A DNA stretch of 16,430 bases from Bacteroidales bacterium (GCA_017535125.1 JAFXUS010000079.1:1-16430), one strand, 5' to 3'; positions 7,023 to 15,486 are shown, counted from the stretch's first letter. The notes: generated by a model not told the origin, from the letters alone. Program-made: numbers and translations.

Positions 7023-9206
7023 ATGAAAAGATCCTTACTGATACTGGGCCTCGCCTTGCTCGCCGCCTGCACGTCCGCGCCTTCCGCACCGCAGGCGCAG
7101 GCCGAGCTCGCTTCGCCGGACGGCAAGCTCCGGCTGGAATTCGCCCTGGATGCCGACGGCTCGCCGCTGTATTCCCTTTCCCGCGAGGGGGTGGCCGTCG
7201 TGCTGCCGAGCCGGCTGGGCTTCGCGCTGCGCGGCACCGTGAAGGCCGAGCAGCTGGCTGCCGCGCACGACGGGAGCATCCTCAAGAGCGACGCCGTGCC
7301 GGGCATCGCCTTCGACCGCGGCTTCACCCTGGCCGGGACGGAGACGGACAGCTTCGATGAGACCTGGGAGCCCGTCTGGGGCGAGGAATCGAAGATACGC
7401 AACCATTACAACGAGCTGCTGGTGCATCTGAAGCAGCCGGAGAGCGACCGCCTGCTGGACGTGCGCTTCCGCCTGTTCGACGACGGCCTCGGCTTCCGCT
7501 ATGAGTTCCCCGGCGGCCAGAGCCTGGTGCATTTCGTCATCCAGGAGGAGTTGACCGAATTCGCCATGGCGGACGACTGCACCGCCTGGTGGATCCCGGG
7601 CGACTACGACACCCAGGAATACGAATACAACTGCACGCGCCTGTCCGAAGTCTCCCGGCATTTCCAGGACAAGATGCGCGGCAACAGCAGCCAGACACCG
7701 TTCAGCACCTCCGGCGTGCAGACGTCCCTGCAGATGAAGACCCCCGGCGGGCTCTACGTCAACATCCATGAGGCCGCCCTGGTCGATTATCCCTGCATGC
7801 ACCTGCTGGTGGACGGGGAGAAACATTCGCTGCGTGCGTGGCTGACGCCCGACGCCGAGGGCTGGAAGGGCAACCTGACCGCACCCTGCAAGACACCCTG
7901 GCGCACCGTGCAGGTGGCCGCCAGCGCCACGGACCAGCTCGCCTCCCGCCTGGTGCTCAACCTCAACGAGCCCTGCGCCCTGGACGACGTGAGCTGGATC
8001 CACCCGGTCAAGTACATGGGCGTGTGGTGGGAAATGATCGCCGGTGCCGGCTCCTGGGCCTACACCGACGCGGTCGGCATCCACCTGGACGATTTCGACT
8101 ACGCCGCGGCGAAGCCGAACGGGCGCCACAGCGCCAACAACGCCCGCGTGCTGCAGTACATCGACTTCGCAGCGGAGCACGGCTTCGACGCGCTGCTCGT
8201 GGAGGGATGGAACATCGGCTGGGAAGAGTGGGCCAACTGCAACAAGGACTATGTCTTTGATTTCCAGACCCCGTATCCTGATTTCGACCTGGCCGCGCTC
8301 AACGCTTATGCGCACAAGAAAGGCATCCGCCTGGTGATGCACCACGAGACCTCCTCGAGCATCCGCAACTACGAACGCCACCTGGAGGCCGCCTATTCCC
8401 TGATGAACCGCTACGGCTACGACGCCGTCAAGTCCGGCTATGTGGGCGACATCCTCCCGCAGGGCCTGCACCACTACAGCCAGTGGATGATCAACCATTA
8501 TCAGTACTGCATCACGGAAGCGGCCCGCCACCACATCATGGTGAACGCCCACGAGGCGGTGCGCCCGACTGGCCTCTGCCGGACGTATCCCAACCTGATC
8601 GGCAACGAGTCCGCGATGGGCACGGAGTACCAGGCCTTCGGCGGCATCACGCCGGGCCACTCGGCCATCCTGCCTTTCACCCGCCTCAACGGCGGCCCGA
8701 TGGACTACACCCCGGGCATCTTCGAGCAGAACCTCAAGGACTGGTGCGGCAACGATTCGCACGTCAACTCCACCATCTGCGGGCAGCTGGGCCTGTACCT
8801 GACGATGTATTCCCCGCTGCAGATGGCGGCCGACACGCCGGAGCACTACAGCCGCTTCATGGACGCGTTCCAGTTCATCAAGGACGTGGCCGTGGACTGG
8901 AGCGAGAGCCGTTACCTCTACGCCGAGCCGATGGAGTACATCGTCGCGGCGCGCAAGGCGAAGGGCACGGGCCAGTGGTTCTGCGGCGGCGTGACCGACA
9001 CCCGGATAAGACGCTTCGACGTCAAACTGGACTTCCTGGAGCCAGGCTCCTACGAGGCCACGATCTACGCCGACGCCGCGGAAGCGCATTATGAGACCAA
9101 CCCGCAGGCCTACCTCATCACCCGGCAGACCGTCACGCCGGACAGCGTGATTCCCGTCACGATGGCCCCCGGCGGCGGCTTCGCGATCAGTTTCAGAAAA
9201 CTATAG
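7023..9206 (+). CDS. susB: SusB-type GH97 alpha-glucosidase, lipoprotein
   Basis: 727 aa exo-acting enzyme that releases glucose from the ends of maltooligosaccharides; SusB of Bacteroides is an inverting, calcium-dependent GH97 enzyme. The residues named for SusB all align here with an offset of three: Glu394 (LVEGWNIGW), Glu442 (HHETS), Glu511 (NAHEAVRPTG) and Glu535 (GTEYQ). The two catalytic-base glutamates plus the acid identify the inverting, SusB-like branch and not the retaining branch. Order: signal peptide with lipobox to Cys16 (LLAAC), N-terminal beta-sandwich (about 28-300), (beta/alpha)8 barrel (about 320-610), C-terminal beta-domain (about 625-727). No acidic residues follow Cys16 closely, which suggests a periplasm-facing lipoprotein. 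It sits between the tandem GH13 gene and malQ, where it would finish degradation before glucose uptake. Confidence 0.95.
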   Translation: MKRSLLILGLALLAACTSAPSAPQAQAELASPDGKLRLEFALDADGSPLYSLSREGVAVVLPSRLGFALRGTVKAEQLAAAHDGSILKSDAVPGIAFDRGFTLAGTETDSFDETWEPVWGEESKIRNHYNELLVHLKQPESDRLLDVRFRLFDDGLGFRYEFPGGQSLVHFVIQEELTEFAMADDCTAWWIPGDYDTQEYEYNCTRLSEVSRHFQDKMRGNSSQTPFSTSGVQTSLQMKTPGGLYVNIHEAALVDYPCMHLLVDGEKHSLRAWLTPDAEGWKGNLTAPCKTPWRTVQVAASATDQLASRLVLNLNEPCALDDVSWIHPVKYMGVWWEMIAGAGSWAYTDAVGIHLDDFDYAAAKPNGRHSANNARVLQYIDFAAEHGFDALLVEGWNIGWEEWANCNKDYVFDFQTPYPDFDLAALNAYAHKKGIRLVMHHETSSSIRNYERHLEAAYSLMNRYGYDAVKSGYVGDILPQGLHHYSQWMINHYQYCITEAARHHIMVNAHEAVRPTGLCRTYPNLIGNESAMGTEYQAFGGITPGHSAILPFTRLNGGPMDYTPGIFEQNLKDWCGNDSHVNSTICGQLGLYLTMYSPLQMAADTPEHYSRFMDAFQFIKDVAVDWSESRYLYAEPMEYIVAARKAKGTGQWFCGGVTDTRIRRFDVKLDFLEPGSYEATIYADAAEAHYETNPQAYLITRQTVTPDSVIPVTMAPGGGFAISFRKL

Positions 9207-9230
9207 GTTCCGGGGCAAGCTCGGAATGAC
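9205..9230 (-). repeat. REP-like palindromic repeat, copy C (inverted member of a pair)
   Basis: The + strand reads AGGTTCCGGGGCAAGCTCGG then AATGAC; its reverse complement starts GTCATTCCGAGCTTG and matches copies B and D with several mismatches. It starts at the TAG stop of the GH97 gene. With copy D it makes a head-to-head pair separated by 10 bp, which could fold into one long hairpin. Confidence 0.6.
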
Positions 9231-9238
9231 TATATTTG
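9231..9238 (+). promoter_or_regulatory. Possible Bacteroidota -7 box (TATATTTG) between paired repeats
   Basis: The spacer between repeat copies C and D contains TATATTTG, an exact match to the Bacteroidota TAnnTTTG element. I see no convincing TTTG-type -33 element about 20 bp upstream, where the sequence is copy C. If used, transcription would start near 9245, inside copy D, and give malQ its own short leader. It may be a chance match. Confidence 0.2.
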
Positions 9239-9240
9239 GA

Positions 9241-9267
9241 GTCATCCTGGACTTGATCCAGGATCTC
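9241..9267 (+). repeat. REP-like palindromic repeat, copy D
   Basis: 27-bp element starting GTCATCCTGGACTTGATCC and ending AGGATCTC, with ATCCTGGA pairing TCCAGGAT. The stem changes relative to copy B (C-to-T and G-to-A) are matched on both arms, so the palindrome is kept while the bases differ. It ends 14 bp before the malQ start. Confidence 0.75.
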
Positions 9268-9281
9268 AAACCGATAAGACT

Positions 9282-11159
9282 ATGACAGTAACCTTTACAA
9301 TAGAGTACCGGACCGCCTGGGGCGAGAGCCTCGCGCTGGTCCTCCAGGACAAGAAATACCCCATGGAGTGGGGCGAAGGCGCCATCTGGAGCGTCACCGT
9401 CAAGGACTGCCCCGCGGCCGCCCTCAAGGACTACACCTACGTGGTGATGTGCGACGGCCTGATCGTCCGCACGGAGTGGAGCCACCACAGCGCCAAGTCG
9501 GCGCGCGTGGTCGCAGACCGCTGGATCGACTGCCCGATTCCGGGCTGCCCCTTCCCGCGCGAGCACCAGGCAGCCATCTTCGACCGGCCCGGTTTCCGCG
9601 GTGCGGGCACCGCGATTCCGGTGTTCTCGCTGCGTACGGCGGATGATTTCGGCATCGGCGAGTTCCGCGACCTGCGACCCGTCGTGGACTGGGCCGCCGC
9701 CACGGGACAGTGCATCCTGCAGCTGCTGCCGGTCAACGACACCACCCGCAAGGGCGAATGGGCGGATTCGTATCCCTACAGCCCCGTCTCGACCTTCGCG
9801 CTGCACCCGCTCTACATGCACCTGCAGGACCTCGGCATCAAGGTCGACGCCGCCTTCAAGAAGCAGCAGGCGGAACTGAACGCCCTGCCGGAGCTGGACT
9901 ATCCGAAGGTGTTCAAGGCCAAGATGGCCTACATCCGCAAGGCCTACGAGGCGCGCGGCGCCAAGGACCTGGCCTCCGCCGCCTGCAAGAAGTTCATCAA
10001 GGAGAACGAGGCATGGCTGCCGGAATATACCGAATTCTGCGCCCGCCGCGACAAGCGGGAGCCGGAATACTACGTCTGGATGCAGTTCCACCTGGACAAG
10101 CAATTCTGCGAGGAAGTGGACTACGCGCGCGCCAAGGGCATCTCGCTCAAGGGCGACCTCCCCATCGGCGTGAGCGCCGACAGCGCCGAGGCCTACTGGC
10201 ATCCGGAGCTCTTCAACCTCGACTCCTCGACGGGCGCCCCACCTGACTTCTTCAGCACCGACGGGCAGAACTGGGGCTTCCCAACCTACAACTGGGAAGA
10301 GATGGCGAAGGACGACTTCGCCTGGTGGAAGGCACGCCTGCGCAAGATGAGCCGCTATTTCGACGCGTTCCGCATCGACCACATCCTCGGCTTCTTCCGC
10401 ATCTGGGAGATCCCGAAGGAATTCACCGGCGGCCTGGAAGGTCATTTCAACCCGGCGTTGCCGTATTCTCCGGAGGAGATCTACGCCATGCACCTGCCCA
10501 TCGAGGGCCTCTTCCATCCCGATCCGCGCCATCCGGGCATGTACCAGCCGCTGATCGCGCCCGCCTCCGCGTCGCTGCCGCAGTGGCAGCAGGAGCGCTT
10601 CGGCGCCCTGTACAACGACTTCTTCTACCACCGCCACGACGAGTTCTGGCGCCGCAACGCGGAGCGCAAACTGCCGGAGCTGCTGGGCGCCACGGGCATG
10701 CTCGCCTGCGGCGAAGACCTGGGTATGGTGCCGGACTGCGTGCCGGGCGTGATGGACCACGAGAAGATCCTCTCGTTGAAGATGCGCGGCATGGAGCAGG
10801 AGGGTGAATGGAAGTACCTGAGCGTCTGCGCCACTTCCAGCCACGACATGGAGACGCTGCGCATGCAGTGCGACCACGATCCCGAGCCGTGGGAGGTGAA
10901 GCGGATGCTGGGCGAATTCCTCGACTCGCCGTCGATGCTCGCCATCTTCCCGCTGCAGGACTGGCTGGCCCTGGACATGGGCCTGCGCCGTCCCGACCGC
11001 ATGGCGGAACGCATCAACGAGCCGGCCGACTCGCACCACCACTGGCGCTTCCGCCTGCACTTCGACGTGCACGAACTGCTGCACGCCAGCGAGCTGAACG
11101 TCGCCGTCGAAGGCCTCATCAAGGACGGCAACCGCGCGACGTTCATCGATGCAAACTAA
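9282..11159 (+). CDS. malQ: 4-alpha-glucanotransferase (amylomaltase), GH77, short form
   Basis: 625 aa, no signal peptide, so cytoplasmic. It transfers glucan chains between maltodextrins, releasing glucose and making longer chains. GH77 catalytic residues are all visible: nucleophile Asp366 (FRIDHILG), acid/base Glu478 (CGEDLG) and Asp522 (SSHDMETLR). The catalytic region starts near residue 108 (AIPVFSLRT, then DDFGIGEF) and carries the extra segment around 378-440 seen in DPE2-like plant and Bacteroidota enzymes. Those usually run to roughly 900 aa with two N-terminal CBM20 modules; here only about 95 residues precede the barrel (YRTAWGE, then YVVMCDGLIVRTEW), which looks like one reduced starch-binding module. 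No frameshift is evident, so this seems a natural compact form. Its end overlaps the next gene by 11 bp. Confidence 0.93.
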   Translation: MTVTFTIEYRTAWGESLALVLQDKKYPMEWGEGAIWSVTVKDCPAAALKDYTYVVMCDGLIVRTEWSHHSAKSARVVADRWIDCPIPGCPFPREHQAAIFDRPGFRGAGTAIPVFSLRTADDFGIGEFRDLRPVVDWAAATGQCILQLLPVNDTTRKGEWADSYPYSPVSTFALHPLYMHLQDLGIKVDAAFKKQQAELNALPELDYPKVFKAKMAYIRKAYEARGAKDLASAACKKFIKENEAWLPEYTEFCARRDKREPEYYVWMQFHLDKQFCEEVDYARAKGISLKGDLPIGVSADSAEAYWHPELFNLDSSTGAPPDFFSTDGQNWGFPTYNWEEMAKDDFAWWKARLRKMSRYFDAFRIDHILGFFRIWEIPKEFTGGLEGHFNPALPYSPEEIYAMHLPIEGLFHPDPRHPGMYQPLIAPASASLPQWQQERFGALYNDFFYHRHDEFWRRNAERKLPELLGATGMLACGEDLGMVPDCVPGVMDHEKILSLKMRGMEQEGEWKYLSVCATSSHDMETLRMQCDHDPEPWEVKRMLGEFLDSPSMLAIFPLQDWLALDMGLRRPDRMAERINEPADSHHHWRFRLHFDVHELLHASELNVAVEGLIKDGNRATFIDAN

Positions 11160-12357
11160 GATTCTGAAATTACTGAGCTACGGCGCCGTGGCGGCCGTCA
11201 TCGCGATGATGATGGCCGGCACGGTGGTCGAGAAGCTCCATGGCGCCGATGCGGCTGCGTTGGCGGTTTACCATCACCCTGTTTTCTTCGCCCTCTGGGC
11301 GCTGACGGCCGTCGCGGGCATGGCCTGCCTGCTACGCTGCGGCGGGGGCAGGCGCCCTGTCGTCCTGCTGATGCACGTCGCGTTCCTGCTGATGCTCGCG
11401 GGTGCGCTCATCACGCACCTGAGCGGCGTGAGCGGCAGTCTCCACCTCCGCGAGGGGGAGACGCTTTCCGCTTTCGAAGCGGACGACGGCCACGCCGTCG
11501 AACTCCCCTTCAGCATCCGGCTGGATTCATTCGACGTCGAGTACTACCCCGACTCCCGCATGCCGTCCGATTACGTTTCCGTCGTCGCGTTCGACGGCGA
11601 GCCCGTCACCATTTCCATGAACCATATCGGCAAGCGCGGAGGCTACCGCTTCTACCAGGCGGACTACGACGAGGACGGGGCGGGGAGCATCCTGGCCGTC
11701 AGCCACGACCCCTGGGGCGTGGGCATCACCTACGCCGGCTACCTGCTGCTGCTCGCCTGCATGATCGCCTATTTCTTCGACCCGAATTCCGCTTTCCGGG
11801 CCGCCCGGACGGCGCTGCGGGGGAACAGGGAGCCCAACCGGCGGCGGAAGGTCTGGACCTGGGTGCTCGTGGTCGGGAGCGTCACGCTGCTGGTGCTGTG
11901 GCTGGTGAAAGTGTTTCCGAAGGGACGCCTGATGCCGGTCCTGCGCTCGCCGCTGCTGGTCGTCCACGTGGTGCCGATCATCGTCAGCTATACGCTCTTC
12001 GCCCTGACGACCCTGCTCGGCCTCGTCGGCCTGCTGCTGCCGGCCGCGAAGTCGGAACGCCTGCGGAACGTGAGCCTGTCGGTGCTGTATCCGGCCGTGT
12101 TCCTGCTGGTCTTCGGAACCTTCCTGGGCGGCGTGTGGGCCAACATTTCCTGGGGCAACTACTGGTCCTGGGACCCGAAGGAGACCTGGGCGCTCGTGAC
12201 CCTGATGATCTATTCCTTCCCCCTGCACGGAGACGCGCTGCCGGTCTTCCGCAAGCCACGCTTCTTCCACGTCTTCTGCATCGTCGCCTTCCTGGCGGTG
12301 CTGGTCACTTACTACGGCGTGAACCTGATTCTGGGCGGCATACATAGCTACGCATAA
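11149..12357 (+). CDS. ResB-CcsA fusion, system II cytochrome c maturation / heme export protein (compact)
   Basis: 402 aa multi-pass membrane protein that moves heme outward and attaches it to apocytochromes c. The N-terminal half is ResB-like: two membrane segments (about 8-25 and 45-62), another with His76 (LLMHVAFLLM), then a periplasmic part ending YRFYQADYD (166-174) and a segment from 190 on after SHDPWG. The C-terminal half is CcsA/CcsC-like: a segment with His273, the heme-binding WWD motif WGNYWSWDPKETW (335-347) and the terminal His399 in GGIHSYA. These two histidines fit the paired heme ligands flanking the WWD motif. Bacteroidota and epsilonproteobacterial fusions are often about 750-1000 aa, so this one is short, with a small ResB periplasmic domain. 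The start at 11149 gives a basic residue followed by a membrane segment and overlaps malQ by 11 bp, suggesting translational coupling. No nrfHA or other cytochrome gene is visible. Confidence 0.85.
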   Translation: MQTKILKLLSYGAVAAVIAMMMAGTVVEKLHGADAAALAVYHHPVFFALWALTAVAGMACLLRCGGGRRPVVLLMHVAFLLMLAGALITHLSGVSGSLHLREGETLSAFEADDGHAVELPFSIRLDSFDVEYYPDSRMPSDYVSVVAFDGEPVTISMNHIGKRGGYRFYQADYDEDGAGSILAVSHDPWGVGITYAGYLLLLACMIAYFFDPNSAFRAARTALRGNREPNRRRKVWTWVLVVGSVTLLVLWLVKVFPKGRLMPVLRSPLLVVHVVPIIVSYTLFALTTLLGLVGLLLPAAKSERLRNVSLSVLYPAVFLLVFGTFLGGVWANISWGNYWSWDPKETWALVTLMIYSFPLHGDALPVFRKPRFFHVFCIVAFLAVLVTYYGVNLILGGIHSYA

Positions 12358-12390
12358 GCCCACATATTATATTTTAGCACCGAAAGTTTC

Positions 12391-12417
12391 TTTGTTTTGA
12401 GAAAAATACTAACTTTG
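12391..12417 (+). promoter_or_regulatory. Bacteroidota-type promoter of secDF
   Basis: The 98-bp gap before secDF is strikingly AT-rich against GC-rich surroundings. It holds TAACTTTG at 12410-12417, an exact TAnnTTTG -7 element, and TTTG at 12391-12394 about where the -33 element should be (15-bp spacer, slightly short of the usual 19 or so; TTTC at 12387-12390 would give 19). Transcription would start near 12424, leaving a leader of about 30 bases, AT-rich and without a Shine-Dalgarno sequence, as is common in this phylum. Confidence 0.7.
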
Positions 12418-12455
12418 CAAGCTATTTTGTGAATTATATTTAATTTACCATAATC

Positions 12456-15400
12456 ATGCAAAGCAAAGGTGCTATCAGATTCGTCACGATCTGCCTCCTG
12501 CTCGCCTGCCTCTGGCAGCTGTCTTTCACCGCGGTGACGGCCATTCAGAACAAGAAGGCCGCGCAGCGCGCTGAGCAGATTGCCCAGGCAGCCGACCTCA
12601 ACGCCATCGCCGAGGCGGACCGTGCATTCTATCTCGATTCCATCCGGAAGATCGAAACCCGTCGTTACACGGATTCCATCTCCGGCGAGAACATTTATTT
12701 AGGTTATTCTTTCAAGCAGGTTCAGAACCAGGAGATCAACCTCGGCCTCGACCTTAAGGGCGGTATGAACGTCATGCTGCAGGTCCAGCTCGAGGATCTC
12801 GTCCGCGCGCTGGCCGGCAACAACCAGACGCCCGAGTTCCAGAAGGCCGTCGCCCTCGCCAAGGAGCGCAGCGTCAACTCCCAGTCCGACTTCATCACGC
12901 TGTTCGCGGAAGCCTGGAAAGAAGTTGCCCCCGGCACCCGTCTCGCCCAGATTTTCGGTACGTATGAGATGCGCGACCGCATCAAGCCGGAATCTACCGA
13001 CGAGCAGGTCGTCTCCGTAATCAAGGAAGAGGCGGAGAGCGCCGTGGCGAACTCCTTCAACGTCCTGCGCAACCGTATCGACCGTTTCGGCGTCACGCAG
13101 CCGTCCATCCAGAAGATCGGCAACACCGGCCGCATCCTCGTGGAGCTCCCGGGCGTGAAGGAACCGGAGCGTGTGCGTAAGCTGCTCCAGGGCACCGCCT
13201 CCCTCGAGTTCTGGCCCACGTTCACCTACGACGAGATGGCTTCCTACCTCGACGAGGCCAACGCCCGCCTGGCGGAGATCCTCTCCGCCGGTGAGACCGT
13301 TGCCGAGACCGAGGCCGCTCCCGAAGCCACCGACGCCGTCTCCCAGGAGCTGCAGGCCCAGAATGCCGCCTCCGAGGAGGCCAACCTCGCCGCCGCCCGC
13401 AAGGCCAATCCGCTCTACGCGATCCTGAGCCCGTCCGGCATGCGCGGCAACGCCTGCATCGGCTTCGCCGCCGCTGCGGATACCGCCCAGATCAACAAAT
13501 ACCTCCGCATGCCGGAGATCGAGGCCGTGTTCCCGGCGGAGTTCCGCCCGATGTGGTCCGTCCAGCCTTCCGAGTACATGCAGAGCGACAATATCTACGA
13601 GCTCGTCGCCATCAAGGCCACGTCCCGTGACGGCAAGGCCCCGCTCGACGGCGGTGTCGTGACCGACGCCCATGTCGACTACGACCAGCGTCGCGGCGGC
13701 AACCCGGGCGTCTCCATGACCATGAACGCCGAGGGTGCCAACATCTGGGCCCGCCTGACCAAGGAGAACATCGGCCGTCAGGTCGCCATCGTGCTCGACG
13801 GTACCGTGTATTCCTACCCGACCGTCCAGTCCGAGATCACCGGCGGTTCCTCCTCCATCACCGGTAACTTCACCATCGACGAGGCCACCGACCTTACCAA
13901 CGTCCTCAAGTCCGGTAAGCTTCCCGCCCCGGCTACGATTGTCCAGGAGCAGGTCGTCGGTCCGACCCTCGGTGCCGAGTCCATCCGCGCCGGTCTCATT
14001 TCCTTCCTGATCGCGTTCTGCCTCGTGCTGCTGTACATGCTCTTCTTCTATCAGGGAGCGGGTATCGCCGCCGACATCGCGCTGCTTTCCAACGTGGTGC
14101 TCCTCTTCGGCACCCTGTCCGCCTTCGGCGCCGTGCTGACGCTGCCGGGTATCGCCGGTCTCGTCCTGACGCTGGGTATGGCCGTGGATGCCAACGTGAT
14201 TATCTATGAGCGTATCAAGGAAGAGCTCAAGGCCGGCAAGGGCCTGGGCAAGGCTGTCGCCGACGGTTACAAGAACGCTTATTCCGCCATCATCGACGGC
14301 CAGGTGACCACCCTCCTGACGGGTATCGTGCTCTTCTTCTTCGGCTCCGGTCCGATCAAGGGCTTCGCTACCACGCTCATCATCGGTATCATCACCTCCA
14401 TGTTCACCGCCATCTTCGTCACCCGCCTGATCTTCGAAGGCCGCCTCAAGAGAGGCAAGAACATCACCTTCGAGAACAACCTGACGAAGAACTTCCTCAA
14501 GAACACGCACATCAACTTCCTGGACGGCCGCAAGTGGTCCTACATCATTTCCGGCGCCCTCATCATCATCGCCATCGGCTCCATGTGCATCAAGGGCTTC
14601 ACCTACGGTGTCGACTTCACCGGCGGCCGCACCTACGTGGTCCGCTTCGACAAGCCCGTGACGTCCGAGGAGGTCCGTTCCGCCGTGAACAAGACCTTCA
14701 ACGCGGCCGATCCCGAGTCCTCCGTCGAGGTCAAGCAGTTCGGTGGCGACAGCCAGATGAAGATCACCACCTCCTACAAGTTCCAGGATGAGACCTCTAC
14801 GGTCGACGCCGAGATCGAAGGCATGCTGTACGAGTCCCTGAAGGGCTTCTACTCCGAGGAAGTCAGCCTCGCCGACTTCACCTCCACGCTGGAGAATCCG
14901 AACGGTATCATCTCCTCCGACAAGGTGGGCGCCTCCATCGCCAACGACATCAAGCGCAACGCCATCATCTCCATCATCCTCGCCCTCATCGTCATCTTCG
15001 CCTACATCGCGATGCGGTTCAAGGGCTGGAACTGGGGTCTCGGCGGCGTCGTCTCCCTGGCCCATACCGCGATCATCATCATCGGCTTCTTCTCCCTGTT
15101 CAGCGGCATCCTGCCGTTCAACCTGGACGTGGACCAGACCTTCATCGCGGCCATCCTGACCATCATCGGTTACGCCATCAACGACAACGTGGTTATCTTC
15201 GACCGTATCCGTGAGAACCTGGCGCTCCACCCGAGCGACAACTTCAAGGACACGGTCAACAAGTCCCTGAACGCGACCCTTACCCGTACGGTCAACACCT
15301 CGGTCTCGACCCTCCTCCCGATGCTCACCATCGCGATCTTCGGCGGCGAGTCCATCCGCGGTCTGTCCGTCGCGCTCTGCCTCGGTGTCCTGATCGGTAC

Positions 15401-15482
15401 CTACGCCTCCATCATGATCGGTACCCCGATTATGTTCGACGCCGAAATGGCCGCCCGCAAGCGCAAAGCTGCGAAGAAATAA
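12456..15482 (+). CDS. secDF: SecDF protein-export membrane subunit fusion
   Basis: 1008 aa fusion of SecD and SecF, the proton-driven RND-type auxiliary of the Sec translocase in the inner membrane; fusion is the usual form in Bacteroidota. SecD part: first membrane segment about 7-30, then LGLDLKGGMN (97-105), RNRIDRFGV (205-213), FTIDEATDLTNVLKSGKLPAP (within 472-492), and five segments from about 512 to 660 including the proton-relay motif AVDANVIIYERI with Asp578 (equivalent to E. coli SecD Asp519). SecF part: membrane segment about 693-713, YGVDFTGGR (717-725), and the relay motif GYAINDNVVIFDRI with Asp910. Residues about 265-318 of the first periplasmic domain form an Ala/Glu-rich, low-complexity insert. 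Codons use GGT and CGT more than the upstream genes do, fitting higher expression. It has its own promoter and terminator. Confidence 0.97.
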   Translation: MQSKGAIRFVTICLLLACLWQLSFTAVTAIQNKKAAQRAEQIAQAADLNAIAEADRAFYLDSIRKIETRRYTDSISGENIYLGYSFKQVQNQEINLGLDLKGGMNVMLQVQLEDLVRALAGNNQTPEFQKAVALAKERSVNSQSDFITLFAEAWKEVAPGTRLAQIFGTYEMRDRIKPESTDEQVVSVIKEEAESAVANSFNVLRNRIDRFGVTQPSIQKIGNTGRILVELPGVKEPERVRKLLQGTASLEFWPTFTYDEMASYLDEANARLAEILSAGETVAETEAAPEATDAVSQELQAQNAASEEANLAAARKANPLYAILSPSGMRGNACIGFAAAADTAQINKYLRMPEIEAVFPAEFRPMWSVQPSEYMQSDNIYELVAIKATSRDGKAPLDGGVVTDAHVDYDQRRGGNPGVSMTMNAEGANIWARLTKENIGRQVAIVLDGTVYSYPTVQSEITGGSSSITGNFTIDEATDLTNVLKSGKLPAPATIVQEQVVGPTLGAESIRAGLISFLIAFCLVLLYMLFFYQGAGIAADIALLSNVVLLFGTLSAFGAVLTLPGIAGLVLTLGMAVDANVIIYERIKEELKAGKGLGKAVADGYKNAYSAIIDGQVTTLLTGIVLFFFGSGPIKGFATTLIIGIITSMFTAIFVTRLIFEGRLKRGKNITFENNLTKNFLKNTHINFLDGRKWSYIISGALIIIAIGSMCIKGFTYGVDFTGGRTYVVRFDKPVTSEEVRSAVNKTFNAADPESSVEVKQFGGDSQMKITTSYKFQDETSTVDAEIEGMLYESLKGFYSEEVSLADFTSTLENPNGIISSDKVGASIANDIKRNAIISIILALIVIFAYIAMRFKGWNWGLGGVVSLAHTAIIIIGFFSLFSGILPFNLDVDQTFIAAILTIIGYAINDNVVIFDRIRENLALHPSDNFKDTVNKSLNATLTRTVNTSVSTLLPMLTIAIFGGESIRGLSVALCLGVLIGTYASIMIGTPIMFDAEMAARKRKAAKK

Positions 15483-15486
15483 ACTT

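Noticed and set aside
7035..11084. Two minus-strand open frames of 684 and 627 codons
   Set aside because: They are antisense to the GH97 and GH77 genes, which have full catalytic motifs; the antisense products show none.
12358..12455. A terminator between the heme-export gene and secDF
   Set aside because: The gap is AT-rich but I see no stem with a T-run; only promoter-like elements are evident.
12699..15230. An 843-codon open frame on the minus strand
   Set aside because: It is antisense to secDF, with an Asp/Gly/Val/His-rich composition typical of the reverse of GC-rich coding DNA.
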